Shown here: positions 30,349-39,542 of the stretch, piece by piece | How the letters are laid out: every line of letters begins with the position of its first letter | Position numbering within the stretch: the first letter of the stretch is position 1 | From: Stentor coeruleus | Lineage: Eukaryota; Ciliophora; Heterotrichea; Heterotrichida; Stentoridae | Reading direction: 5' to 3' | Assembly (NCBI GenBank): GCA_001970955.1 | Contig: MPUH01000029.1 | Span: forward strand, 62,001-126,000 | Length of the DNA: 64,000 nucleotides | Program-made: the position numbers and the translations under genes | Notes under the pieces: generated by a model | The model's database searches: none | What the model was told of the DNA's origin: nothing | What the model saw: only the letters and a program-made list of their open reading frames with translations

Positions 30349-31396
30349 TCTAACTAATTATAGCTAGATATTAGGGGGAAAAAACATGATTATCTAAGGG
30401 ATTTTAAGTATGGAAATATGGTGTTGTATTTTAAAACAATCATCATGGTTTTGGATAGGATTGAATAGTTTTTAGAGTTTTTTTTTTGGATTTTATTATG
30501 TATTTTGTAGGATGGGAATTTTTTGAAAAAGTTTTAATGCATTTTATCGGCTTTTGGAAAAAAAATTTAGATGATTTGATGAATTTTTAGGTTTTTAGAG
30601 TTTTTGTTTAGGGGAAAGGAAAAGTTAGAGTTTTTGGGATGGTTTTGGTTAGGAGATTGAGAGATGAAAAGATTTTGGAGATTTGGAAGAAAATTTGACT
30701 TTGGGGTTGGAAATTTCCTAACAAAATGCTGATGGGTGTGGTTGATAAGCTGGGATGATTTTGAAGAATATGGGTTTTTGTCTCTAGGAATGATAAAATT
30801 GTATTTTTTATCTAATATTTCAGCATATATATTAGGGATAAATACCTTTGGCTTAAAGCTATTCTAGCTTGTCTTCACTTCCCATATGATCTGGAGCTTT
30901 AAAATTGTAGTGATTGATATAAATTATTTTGTGTTAACTTTTTTTCCCTAATTGAAAGTATAATGATTTATAGTAATAAACAATTAGAATTTAGGTTTTT
31001 AAAGGTAGATTGCACTGTAGTATTGCCAAGCTAGATATTTTATTTTGTGAATCAGTTGGGATTATATTCACTAAAAACCTAAGTTATGATCTTTTATCAA
31101 AGGTCAGAGGGATAAAAGCTTAAAAATATTCTCATGATCCTCAAGTCTTAAGATTAGATATTTGTGATGCTGTTAATATATTACAACATATTTATATTAT
31201 CTCTCATATATAACAATATCAATCTCTAAATATTTTCGGTATTATTTCCCTTATTAAATTATTCATCAAAAAGACATATAAAATCCCATAATATCATAAT
31301 TCACCTTAATATAATCTTTAACACAATAAATTTTCCTATTTTTTTATCTATGCATACAATATAAGAATTAAAACTTTAAAACTTAATAACAAATAA
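30349..31396. other. Intergenic region, tandem + genes
   Basis: About 1 kb. The first ~450 bp are strongly G/T-rich and C-poor (3' flank of the NDUFA8-like gene), the last ~200 bp A/C-rich (5' flank of eL20). The middle (about 30780-31180) is mixed in composition with short protein-like bits but many stops; I cannot support a gene. Confidence 0.5.
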
Positions 31397-31843
31397 ATGG
31401 TAAAGGGAGATTCCACTTTATCAATGAACCTAAGGCAATACTATGTAGCAGGCCGAAAACTCCCTTCAGAAACTGACCTAAACCCAGCGATTTACCGAAT
31501 GAAATTATTTGCCACTGATGAAATTAGGGCAAAGTCTAGATTCTGGTATTTCGCTAAAAGGCTTAACAAAATCAAAACTGCTCATAGAGAGATTGTCTCA
31601 GTAGAAGAAATTATTGAGAAAAACACTGATCATGTTAAAACCTATGGGATTTCTATAAGATATGAAACTAGAAATGGTATGACTAATATGTATAGAGAGT
31701 ATAGAGATACTTCTCTATGTGGAGCTGTTGGGCACATGTATCAAGATATGGCTGGAAGACATAGGGTAAGAGCTGAGACAATTCTTATCATCTGTGCAAC
31801 ACCATTATTACATGAAACTGTAGAACTCAATCAAAATCTTTAA
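31397..31843 (+). CDS. RPL18A: 60S ribosomal protein eL20 (RPL18A), altered C-terminus
   Basis: Large-subunit ribosomal protein eL20. Residues 10-136 match the family throughout: LRQYYVAGRKLPSETDLNP, IYRMKLFATDEIRAKSRFWY, the invariant MYREYRD, and YQDMAGRHRVRAETILII. The family normally continues about 40 residues more (a KxFPL segment and an RP-containing end), but this frame ends with 12 unrelated residues. Reading the following bases in another frame gives KSLRSVFVSGRPLARSH and a stop at 31887, which looks like the lost basic end. No 15- or 16-nt GT-AG intron fixes it. A sequencing or assembly indel, or a truncated gene copy, is likely. The start (MVKGDSTLSMNLRQY) is at the first ATG after an A/C-rich flank. 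Confidence 0.85.
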   Translation: MVKGDSTLSMNLRQYYVAGRKLPSETDLNPAIYRMKLFATDEIRAKSRFWYFAKRLNKIKTAHREIVSVEEIIEKNTDHVKTYGISIRYETRNGMTNMYREYRDTSLCGAVGHMYQDMAGRHRVRAETILIICATPLLHETVELNQNL

Positions 31844-31926
31844 GATCTGTTTTTGTTTCTGGGCGACCATTAGCACGTTCTCATTAATTTAGCTTATTTA
31901 TTTCACAAAATGTTAGTTTTTTGATA

Positions 31927-32034
31927 TGATAATTAAGGTATAATATTTTAAAGATTTTGAATATATGGAATTGGTTTAAATGATAATTAAGGTATAATAT
32001 TTTAAAGATTTTGAATATATGGAATTGGTTTAAA
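31927..32034. repeat. 54-nt perfect tandem duplication
   Basis: Two adjacent identical 54-nt units (31927-31980 and 31981-32034) with the first bases of a third. There is no N here, so it may be a true recent tandem duplication in the 3' flank of eL20, though an assembly overlap cannot be excluded. Confidence 0.85.
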
Positions 32035-32355
32035 TGATATTATGTTGATGATAAAGATATATTTTTTAGTTTGGAATAAAAAGTTTAGCAAGTTGTAATT
32101 TTTGATTGTACAATCTAGACTTAGGTTTTGTTGCTTTTTAGTCAATGTTTGATATAAAAAGTTTAGTTTGTTTATTTGAATAGCAAATCCACTTTTATGC
32201 TTATAGTTTTTGCCTTATAATTTAGATAAAGTTTTCTTGATTTTCAGTTTTCGAGAATCTTAGTTAAAGATTATAAGCTTTCATGATACAGTGATTTTTT
32301 AATATGAAAATATAGGTTTTTTAGCTTTCCATATGTTAGAAGGAGCTTATAACTT

Positions 32356-32538
32356 TTAGTTGTGGATTCGTTTAGGACTTTTTATATTTTTTATGTCTAA
32401 TTGGAGAAACTCACAGTATGTGGCTAGTTCATAATTGTATTTTAGAACTCGATTGAAGTAGTTGAAGAATTTTTCGTAGTTTAAGATTTTGTATAGGAGT
32501 AGGTCGTAGACTTGTTTACAAAATTCATACTTTTTTTA
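32356..32538 (-). pseudogene. Probable decayed coding fragment
   Basis: Minus-strand open stretch of nearly 60 codons without an ATG, ending in TAA at 32356. The translation looks like a helical protein: YEFCKQVYDLLLYKILNYEK, FFNYFNRVLKYNYELATY, CEFLQLDIKNIKSPKRIHN. Upstream, another frame adds KYKLEKLSKSVKTSPISMI before stops. Family not recognised. It may be a relic exon of a lost gene. Confidence 0.3.
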
Positions 32539-32769
32539 TTATATCATGGATATGGGGGAGGTCTTGACTGATTTACTTAGTTTTTCTAGTTTGTATTTTA
32601 TATAAATTTGAATTTTTCTTTGAGGTGTTGATTTTTTGGTTGTAGATTGCTAGGACTTAGGTGAATCAGATGAATTTTTTATCGACTTCCTCAAAGCTCC
32701 CTGGTATTGTTTATATTAAAAACTGGAGTATTTTTGAGAAGGGTAGAAATTAAGCCTTCTACTTAAACA

Positions 32770-32910
32770 TATAAATTGAATGAAGTATAAAAATTATGAT
32801 TGCTCAAAGAGGTTAAAGGAAAATGCATAAAAGATATTAAATTTTNTATAAATTGAATGAAGTATAAAAATTATGATTGCTCAAAGAGGTTAAAGGAAAA
32901 TGCATAAAAG
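32770..32910. repeat. 64-nt direct duplication around N (assembly join)
   Basis: Identical 64-nt copies at 32770-32833 and 32847-32910. Between them lie 12 unmatched bases and the N at 32846. Same pattern as the other unmerged contig overlaps. Confidence 0.85.
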
Positions 32911-32974
32911 TGCCCATTCTATAAAGTATACAGCATTAAAAATCTAGCCCGCCAACTAGAATGCCAACTTATAA

Positions 32975-33523
32975 TTATTTACGTTTAGCATTTGTTATAA
33001 TAAGTCCTTGAAAGTCAGGTATTTCATCTCCATCTATAACTTCATCTATATGTATAATAGAAGCAGTCCCGGCAATTTCTAGATCATTAACATAATTATA
33101 ACTCAACATAAGTTCTTTAAACACTTGAAAATCACTGAAACTCAAAAGCATTTCAAACAAAGGTCCATCAATTTCATTCTGTCTATGCATTAACATCCTA
33201 CTAAACTGTTTCATATCAACATCTTTAAGCCTTCCCTCTATATATTTTTCTATTTCACTCTGATATTTCTGGAAAATTTCCATATAAATCAGCTTATTTT
33301 CTTCTTCATCTGTAAATTCAGAACAATAAGATTGCACAAATCGATCTTGGATTGTGCTGAACTCGTGTGACATTACAATGTCTTCAAGTTTGCCTACAAT
33401 TGTGTCGAATAAATCCTCTTCGGCACTTTGACCAAATGCTGTGATCTCGAATTCATCATCGGATTCAATGTCCATCGGATCATCTTCTACAATGATTTCC
33501 TCTTCAATTTCTTCTGAATCCAT
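32975..33523 (-). CDS. ARL2BP: ARL2BP/BART-domain protein
   Basis: Binder of the small GTPase ARL2 (and ARL3), known in animals at cilia basal bodies and in tubulin and mitochondrial pathways. 182 aa. Residues about 35-160 match the BART domain: FDTIVGKLEDIVMSHEFSTI, QDRFVQSYCSEFTDEEENKL, IYMEIFQKYQSEIEKYIEG, and FEMLLSFSDFQVFKELMLSY; the EENKLIY and FDxIVGxLEDI blocks are the most characteristic. A 33-residue acidic leader (EEIEEEIIVEDDPMDIESDD) precedes the domain and a short basic tail ends it. CFAP36 also has a BART-like domain, but length and motif order favour ARL2BP. Together with IFT52 it is one of the ciliary genes of the window. Confidence 0.9.
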   Translation of the reverse strand: MDSEEIEEEIIVEDDPMDIESDDEFEITAFGQSAEEDLFDTIVGKLEDIVMSHEFSTIQDRFVQSYCSEFTDEEENKLIYMEIFQKYQSEIEKYIEGRLKDVDMKQFSRMLMHRQNEIDGPLFEMLLSFSDFQVFKELMLSYNYVNDLEIAGTASIIHIDEVIDGDEIPDFQGLIITNAKRK

Positions 33524-33653
33524 TAGGTTTATAAAAAAAGTGCGAAATAATCCATTAATCCTAATACAAAAATCAATAGCGGGTTTTTATATAGTATCTA
33601 TTAAATATATTAAAAATATCATAATAAAAACGTAAATGCTAAAAGAAGTTTAT

Positions 33654-34565
33654 TTATGCTGGTCTTGCAATTGCTATAGCACTTTCACCCAATTGTTCAA
33701 TTTTGCATTGACCAAATTGGATAAGGAAATATCCTTGCATACCCCATGATGTTCCCCATGAATTGCTACATACCCAATAATTCACGCTTCCATTTGTACC
33801 CCAGCCAAACATTTTAACTGATTGTGCACCAACAACACCTCCTCTAACATAAGTATAAATACCTGAAGTATATGATGAGAAATCTTGATAAACTGTCATT
33901 GAAGATGCTACTGGACCATCAGTCATTATAGCAGTTTGAATAGCTGATGCAGTTTGATAATTAACTACATCTTTTATTGTGAATAATGATAAAGGTGAAC
34001 CGTTGTCACATAAAGGATTACATGTTGTACTACCTGTCCAGGATTGACAACTTGTTAAACATACACCATTTTGTTGTATCCAAGTATAAACTTCACTAAC
34101 AGTCCCACCTGAACATTTCATTGTTGCTGTCGAGCAGGCCATTGCGTTTTGCGCTGAGTACATCACTCCAGCATATCTACTGTTGATAATACACGCACGT
34201 TCACCCATAACTGCAGTTGAAGCAAAAGCATAGCTAGCACTACATACTCCTTGGTTTTGGATTGGTGTCATACAGCCAGGCCAGGTTACATTAGATAAAA
34301 ATGAAGATGGGATATCTTTAAGAGAAGTATTTTCTTCAACATAATCTATATTATTGGTTTCTGAAGTCCTAAGATCAATCATCATTCCTTTAGCTTCTTT
34401 CAATTTTAATTTTGACACCCAAGTGTGACCTGCAGTCCAAGACGTTTGAACAGAATTCACATAGTCAATATCTTCTTGAGAAAACACTATAAGATCATCC
34501 TCACTTTCTACAGACAGAGATATAGAGCATGAGATGAGAAGTAAAAACGGAACTATAAACTTCAT
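33654..34565 (-). CDS. Cathepsin-B-like protein lacking catalytic Cys and His
   Basis: Papain-family (C1) protein, 303 aa, with a clear signal peptide (residues 1-18, FIVPFLLLISCSISLS), a short propeptide and a cathepsin-B-type mature domain from about 87. At the active site the usual QGxCGSCWAF reads QGVCSASYAF: Ser111 stands where the nucleophilic Cys belongs. In the histidine block the usual GGHA(I/V) reads GAQSV, so Gln248 replaces His. The Asn block is kept (NSWGTSWG, Asn268), as are Gln105 and many structural cysteines. The frame is intact, so this is a plausible secreted or lysosomal pseudoenzyme rather than a decayed gene; a binding, inhibitory or structural role would be inference. 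Confidence 0.88.
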   Translation of the reverse strand: MKFIVPFLLLISCSISLSVESEDDLIVFSQEDIDYVNSVQTSWTAGHTWVSKLKLKEAKGMMIDLRTSETNNIDYVEENTSLKDIPSSFLSNVTWPGCMTPIQNQGVCSASYAFASTAVMGERACIINSRYAGVMYSAQNAMACSTATMKCSGGTVSEVYTWIQQNGVCLTSCQSWTGSTTCNPLCDNGSPLSLFTIKDVVNYQTASAIQTAIMTDGPVASSMTVYQDFSSYTSGIYTYVRGGVVGAQSVKMFGWGTNGSVNYWVCSNSWGTSWGMQGYFLIQFGQCKIEQLGESAIAIARPA

Positions 34566-34909
34566 ATTTATTAATTCTTTCTACATGGATATGGATGGAA
34601 TAGTTTTTGTGAGTTAGAATTTTAGGTTTATTATGATTTGATAGGATAATTAGAAGGTTTTAAGTAGTTTTAAGCTTTGCAAATTATGTGGATAGGGTTT
34701 TTTTGAGGTTAGAAAAAAATAGTCATTAGAAAATATTTTTTGTGATTAGAGGGTGAGATATGCTTATGTATTAGGCTAAAAGGTTATTTCCCACAACATA
34801 CTCTCTCATACAAAAAAAAAACTCAAAAACCTAGCACGTGCATATTTTTTCAACTAATTCTTTTTAAAAAGTTATCATAATTCTAACAATTATCACACCA
34901 ATATACATT
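34566..34909. other. Intergenic region, tandem minus genes
   Basis: 344 bp. The left ~220 bp are G/T-rich (5' flank of the pseudo-cathepsin, minus strand) and the right ~120 bp A/C-rich (3' flank of the coiled-coil gene), obeying the skew rule in a tandem arrangement. Contains one CACGTG at about 34836. Confidence 0.5.
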
Positions 34910-36202
34910 TTATCCATAAAATCTACCTCCTTTATCCTCCTTTTCATTCCCATAACCTCTAATTTTTTCCTGCATATTTTGTATTAAAATCGCATTTTCC
35001 GAAATTTGTTTCATACACAAATCCATATAATTCTGAGCCTCCTCCACTTTTTCAACCATTTCCTTATAACTATTCATAAGACTTTCCACTTCCTTTTTTC
35101 TCTGTTCACTCGCTGTATCTTTTCTTTCCTCAGTATCCATCAAGTCCTGCATTTTTTCTTCACTCATCATTTTTTTAGTTTTAATCACCGATTCTACAGT
35201 CAAAACTTCAACCCGACATTCTTCAAGTTCTTCTATCAAATCTCTTATTTTTTCATCTAAATCATCTCGTTCCTTATGAAGTTGTTCTTCACTTTTAACA
35301 ATATCAGTTATTTGAAAAACTGTTTCTTTACGTATTGCAGAGGAATATTCATCATATTTATCTTGCATCTCAGTGATTTTTAAAGATTTATCATCAAGTT
35401 CGCTTTGTAGCCTGAAAGCTGTATCAGTTATAAATCTTATTTTCGAGTTTAATATTGAAATATCAGCAGTGAGTCTTTCAATATAAATACTATTCTCACT
35501 GTTTTTAACTTGCATTTTATCAATATCATCATTCTCTCCTCCCCATAAAACCACATTATCTTTATCTGATCTCAATGCTTCTTCTATCCCAACAGTTTGT
35601 TTCATATACTCTTCTTTAGCTTTTTCAATTTCCCCAGTTTTCTCAGTATATTTCTTCAAATCCCTCTCAGCTTTAAACTCAACTTCTTTAATTTCAGCAA
35701 TTTTCGACTCGAGTTTCCCTAACAACTTTGCATTTTCTTCTTGCAACTCAGTTACAACCTCGAATTTTTCTATATAAATTTTATGCAACTCATTATAAAA
35801 CTCAGCTGATTCTTTGGCAAAATATTTTTCTTTACTAGCTTGAGCATTGTTTTTAAGCTTACATAAAAGCTTTAGTAAAGATGTTGATGATATTCCTTCA
35901 ATATCCCCTCCAAGAATATTTGCATCTTCAATAATCCCTTTAAGATATTCAATAAGCTGTTCAGCTAAGAATATTTTAGCTAATGTATCAGATTCTTTTG
36001 TGTATTCTGAGATTAAAGATACAATTCTTTGCTTATTATAAAAAAAATCTTCTTGTATATGGACTTGAAGTCCTTGAGACATGGCTTGAACATCTTTTCT
36101 AAGTTTGTCGTTAATTTTTTCTAATTCGGTGTTGTGGCTTTTTAGGACTTTCTCTAAGTCTTTTGCGGCAGATAAGGTTAAAACCCAAAGCAAAAGGTTC
36201 AT
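34910..36202 (-). CDS. Long coiled-coil protein with possible signal peptide, 430 aa
   Basis: Starts NLLLWVLTLSAAKDLEKVLK: the first ~13 residues are hydrophobic and could be a short signal peptide, then almost the whole protein is coiled coil (for example ELQEENAKLLGKLESKIAEI; EEQLHKERDDLDEKIRDLIE; QRKKEVESLMNSYKEMVEKV). The C-terminus ends GNEKEDKGGRFYG. If the signal is real, a secreted coiled-coil protein would recall matrix proteins of ciliate secretory granules (trichocyst-matrix-type proteins); if not, it is a cytoskeletal coiled coil. The sequence alone does not decide. Upstream flank is G/T-rich on the + strand as expected. Confidence 0.75.
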   Translation of the reverse strand: MNLLLWVLTLSAAKDLEKVLKSHNTELEKINDKLRKDVQAMSQGLQVHIQEDFFYNKQRIVSLISEYTKESDTLAKIFLAEQLIEYLKGIIEDANILGGDIEGISSTSLLKLLCKLKNNAQASKEKYFAKESAEFYNELHKIYIEKFEVVTELQEENAKLLGKLESKIAEIKEVEFKAERDLKKYTEKTGEIEKAKEEYMKQTVGIEEALRSDKDNVVLWGGENDDIDKMQVKNSENSIYIERLTADISILNSKIRFITDTAFRLQSELDDKSLKITEMQDKYDEYSSAIRKETVFQITDIVKSEEQLHKERDDLDEKIRDLIEELEECRVEVLTVESVIKTKKMMSEEKMQDLMDTEERKDTASEQRKKEVESLMNSYKEMVEKVEEAQNYMDLCMKQISENAILIQNMQEKIRGYGNEKEDKGGRFYG

Positions 36203-36894
36203 TTAAAATAATGACAGTTAAAAATGCTTATAAATAGTTCTTTTGATTTAGATTAGTTTTTGATAATTTTAGTATTAAGGTTAGACTTTAGTTTTAAGAT
36301 ATTGTTTTTTTTTTAAGGGTATCTTTGTGTAGATTGTTATTGGATATATGCTGATTTTTAGAGAACTTTGAGGTTTTAGAAATTAGGAAGATTAGGGAAT
36401 ACTAGTTTACTTATGTTATTATCAGAAGTAAACTTTATCTAAAAAATAATCGAGTAAGAATTATAGGAATAAAGGAATCTTGTTGTATTTCAATTATTCT
36501 TAACTCATTAAAAACAAAAGAGGTCATTTGAATGCTAGGAGCTCAAGTATGTCATGGTTTGAAGAAATTTTGGATAAATGTAGAATTTTATTATTCTATT
36601 TGATACTCATCTTAATACTACAAATAAAAAACCATAAAAACCCAAAATTAACTCACCTTAAAAATATCTTAAATAAACTTCATTATTACAAAAATATCTC
36701 CAATTCATAAACCTATTTCCTAAAACTAAAAATACCACAAAACCTTCATTATCAATTCTAAACTAAAAACTCAAACACACTCTCCTCTTCCTTCACATTA
36801 TTCCCTATAAATAATCAACAATAAAATCTTTTTAACCTTATCTTAACAATAATCTCATTAACTCCTAATCTTATAAAAATCACATAATATAAAA
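36203..36894. promoter_or_regulatory. Divergent intergenic region
   Basis: 692 bp between divergent starts. Left half G/T-leaning, right part (about 36610-36890) strongly A/C-rich and G-poor. A 60-codon frame in the middle has no ATG start and is treated as chance. Confidence 0.5.
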
Positions 36895-37317
36895 ATGTCA
36901 TTGACCTATACAACTCAACATTACGAATGGCAGCAACGTGTTAATAAAGAATTATACTGCTCAATGAAATTTGATAGGTAATTTCTATAAAGATTTTACA
37001 ATAGCAATAGTAAAACCTATCGAAACTTACCAAATCTTCGACGAAATCCTACCCCATCAATAACTTCACAGTGTTCAGAAAGATCTATTGATGTCCAATC
37101 AAGACAATCAGCTAAAAGACCATCAACAAGAGGGACTAGTTTTTCAAAGATAACTCATGTATCAGAAGTACCTGTAGAAAAAGAAGATACTATTTCGATG
37201 AAAAGTTATATAAAAGAACTAGAAAATCAACTAAGACAAGAAAAAATCATGAGGATTAAATCAGAAGAGATGCTTAAAAGGTATACAAGTAGAGGAAAAT
37301 ATATTAGAAATACTTAA
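36895..37317 (+). CDS. Unrecognised small coiled-coil protein, one 15-nt intron
   Basis: Exon 1 36895-36977, intron 36978-36992 (GTAATTTCTATAAAG), exon 2 36993-37317, giving 135 aa. Without splicing the frame stops almost at once; with it, it stays open to TAA. N-terminus SLTYTTQHYEWQQRVNKELY, a middle rich in Ser/Arg/Pro (RRNPTPSITSQCSERSID; SAKRPSTRGTSFSK), and a C-terminal coiled coil (MKSYIKELENQLRQEKIMRI). No family recognised. The A/C-rich upstream and G/T-rich downstream flanks fit a + strand gene of exactly this extent. It was hidden because neither exon is long enough to stand out alone. Confidence 0.8.
36978..36992 (+). other. 15-nt intron
   Basis: GTAATTTCTATAAAG, differing from the intron at 29223-29237 at only two of 15 positions. 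It interrupts the codon for Arg in DRFYN. Its removal joins two open frames. Confidence 0.85.
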
Positions 37318-38225
37318 TTAGTTTAGAGAAGGATTTTAATTATTAATAGCAGGCTAGTTAATTGAAAATTTGAAGTTATTTTTTTTGTGAAACGAGATTT
37401 TATAAAGATTTCTTGTTGATGTGATTTGGTTTTAGGATTTTTTTTTTTACTTGTTGGTGGATGATGATTGGAAGAAGTTGATGTGGGTGTTGGGATTTTT
37501 GCTAGAGAATTTTTTTATTAAGCAGGGTAGTGCTAGATTGAGTGTTTTTTATTGGTTTTTATGAGAATATGGTTTTGTGGTTGTGTAGAGGATTTAGTGA
37601 TAAAATTGGGTAATGATTTTTGATTAAAGGGTTGGTTTTGATTTTTAGGCAGATTTGTATAAAAATATTGTCTGTATGTAAGGGAAAATGATAGGTTATA
37701 CTGTTTTAGAGTAGTGATTTGTGTATTTACAACAAAAAGGTAATTGTATCAGAAGAAATATTAAAAGCAATTATTTGTCCTAGTTAGTTATTGTATTATA
37801 TAACAAAAACATAAATATATCAAAATCCTACAACTGTAAATTATATCTTTCATGATCATTATTCAATATATATTATCCTTATATCCGCTAAACATAAAAA
37901 CTTTACTTGAAAAAATATACTATTTCTAACACTTTCTACTTAGCACCCTTTTTCAACATCCTAAAACTGCATCTTCTTAATAAGCACAATTCTTATATAT
38001 CCGATATAAAACTTATACCCAAAACTCACCTTTTAATAATACATTAAAAAAAAAAAATTTATTATTTATTACATCTTATATCTTAAGGTATATAAATATG
38101 GTTAGTCATCCTAAAACTGCATCTTCTTAATAAGCACAATTCTTATATATCCGATATAAAACTTATACCCATCTTAGTAAAATGAAGGTCAACAATAACC
38201 CTAAAATATAATTGTCTTCATTCTA
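37318..38225. other. Intergenic region with a spaced direct repeat
   Basis: About 900 bp. 37318-37680 is strongly G/T-rich (3' flank of the gene ending at 37317). The remainder is A/C-leaning and includes two identical 65-nt copies 150 bp apart. No gene seen. Confidence 0.5.
37957..38171. repeat. 65-nt direct repeat, 150-bp offset
   Basis: Copies 37957-38021 and 38107-38171 are identical; the 85 bp between them hold a poly-A run and AT-rich DNA. No N is present, so either a true duplication or a join that was closed by overlap. Confidence 0.85.
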
Positions 38226-38701
38226 TCAAGCTTTACCATGATTATTTACATAGCAACAAAAGAATCTTCTAAATCCAAACTGAGAAATATTTTGTATAGT
38301 ATGTTGAGTAGAAGAATTTAATGGCATAGCAGCAAATCTATAACTAATATTAAAAGATAAGACTGATGTTATAAAAGGGAAAATACACAAAAGCCAAAAC
38401 TGAATAAGTGTCCATACAATGAGGATTATCAATTTAAACATGAAGAATATGCTAGTATCATTAAATATATAGTAAAAAGTAATAATGAAATTGCTTTGCT
38501 CAAAACAAGAATCAATAGCATATTCAAATATAAAAAAATATATTTCCATAAAGCCCAAGTGATGTGGATGAAACTAGTAAAAAACAGTATTTTAAAAGTC
38601 CCAAAAAACCTATTTTCCAATATAAATCTTAAGCCTAGAGTTAAAATTTCATCACAATTAAACAAAAAATTATTAATTCTTCTCATAATAGTACATATCA
38701 T
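38226..38701 (-). CDS. Possible small membrane protein with a frame change
   Basis: Two overlapping minus-strand frames, both hydrophobic. The upstream one (ATG at 38701) reads MRRINNFLFNCDEILTLGL, FFGTFKILFFTSFIHITWAL; the downstream one, entered at about 38550, reads EIYFFIFEYAIDSCFEQSNF, then FKLIILIVWTLIQFWLLCIF, ending FRRFFCCYVNNHGKA at 38226. Together they could be one protein of about 150 aa with three or four membrane spans, if the frame changes in the T-rich stretch near 38540. No standard intron explains it. It could also be two chance frames; the flanking skew does not clearly support a minus-strand gene. Confidence 0.3.
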
Positions 38702-38922
38702 TATAATTGAATAAATATCAAAAAATATCAAATAATTAAAACCATTCAGAACTTATCAAAAATAAAGCTTTTAAAACACAATATCATCCTCAAAAATATT
38801 CTCCTCCCACAAAAAAAAAATCCAAGAAAGCCTAATAAACTCATAAAACCTCATAACTAAAAATGATGCTAATTTTCTATTGTATAATTCTTTTTTAATA
38901 CAAATTTAATATAAAGAAAGTA

Positions 38923-39441
38923 ATGAAAAGACAATTTCGAATGAAGATATTATCAAGTTCTCTTACTTCAATGCCAGAAGAGCCTAAGATTGACATACAA
39001 AACATATCAGTAACAGATGAGGGAAATGATCATTTGATTACATACAATCAATATAATAGTATTGTCCCGATTCTTGAAGAAAAAGTTTATAAGGAAAAAA
39101 TGATGCTGGCAGTTCCTTTTGCCCATATTTTGAAAAAATTAGCATTAAATAGTGAAGCTGGGATAATAAAAGTCCCTATATTTCCTAAGCATAAATTCGG
39201 ATGCCATATGGAAAAACTTGCTGTTGAACCTAAATTCCATATTTTAACTAAAGATGATGAAGAGGATTTGGAGAAAATAAGAAAACTGAAACTTGAAGGG
39301 GGAAGGCTTAAGAAAAATTATTCGAGTATATTGCCGAAGTTAAAGATTAAGTCGAAGTATAAAAATAAAAATTTGCAGAGAAAAAGCGCATTGACGAAGT
39401 TTTGGTATGCTCCTGATAAACATATTAGAAGATATTCATAA
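38923..39441 (+). CDS. Unrecognised basic protein, 172 aa
   Basis: ATG in the context AAAGTAATG to TAA, preceded by A/C-rich DNA. Middle part helical and hydrophobic-polar (MMLAVPFAHILKKLALNSEA), then charged (TKDDEEDLEKIRKLKLEGGR) and a strongly basic end (KLKIKSKYKNKNLQRKSALT). No family recognised and no membrane segment. Lies 101 bp upstream of the next gene on the same strand. Function unknown. Confidence 0.6.
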   Translation: MKRQFRMKILSSSLTSMPEEPKIDIQNISVTDEGNDHLITYNQYNSIVPILEEKVYKEKMMLAVPFAHILKKLALNSEAGIIKVPIFPKHKFGCHMEKLAVEPKFHILTKDDEEDLEKIRKLKLEGGRLKKNYSSILPKLKIKSKYKNKNLQRKSALTKFWYAPDKHIRRYS

Positions 39442-39542
39442 ATACATAGATTTAATAATTTTTTTTTGATGATTTTTTATAGGATTTCAATATGAGGTTT
39501 AGGGTAAATTATATAGAAAAACTTTTGAGTTGATAATAAATT

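Larger units (their letters stand above)
31888..32974. other. Intergenic region with repeats and a decayed fragment
   Basis: About 1.1 kb between eL20 and the convergent ARL2BP gene. Contains a 54-nt tandem duplication, a minus-strand protein-like fragment, and the duplicated block around the N at 32846 (each listed separately). Otherwise T-rich. Confidence 0.5.

Noticed and set aside
36528-36710. 60-codon + strand frame between divergent genes
   Set aside because: No ATG at its start and composition turns intergenic after the first 25 codons.
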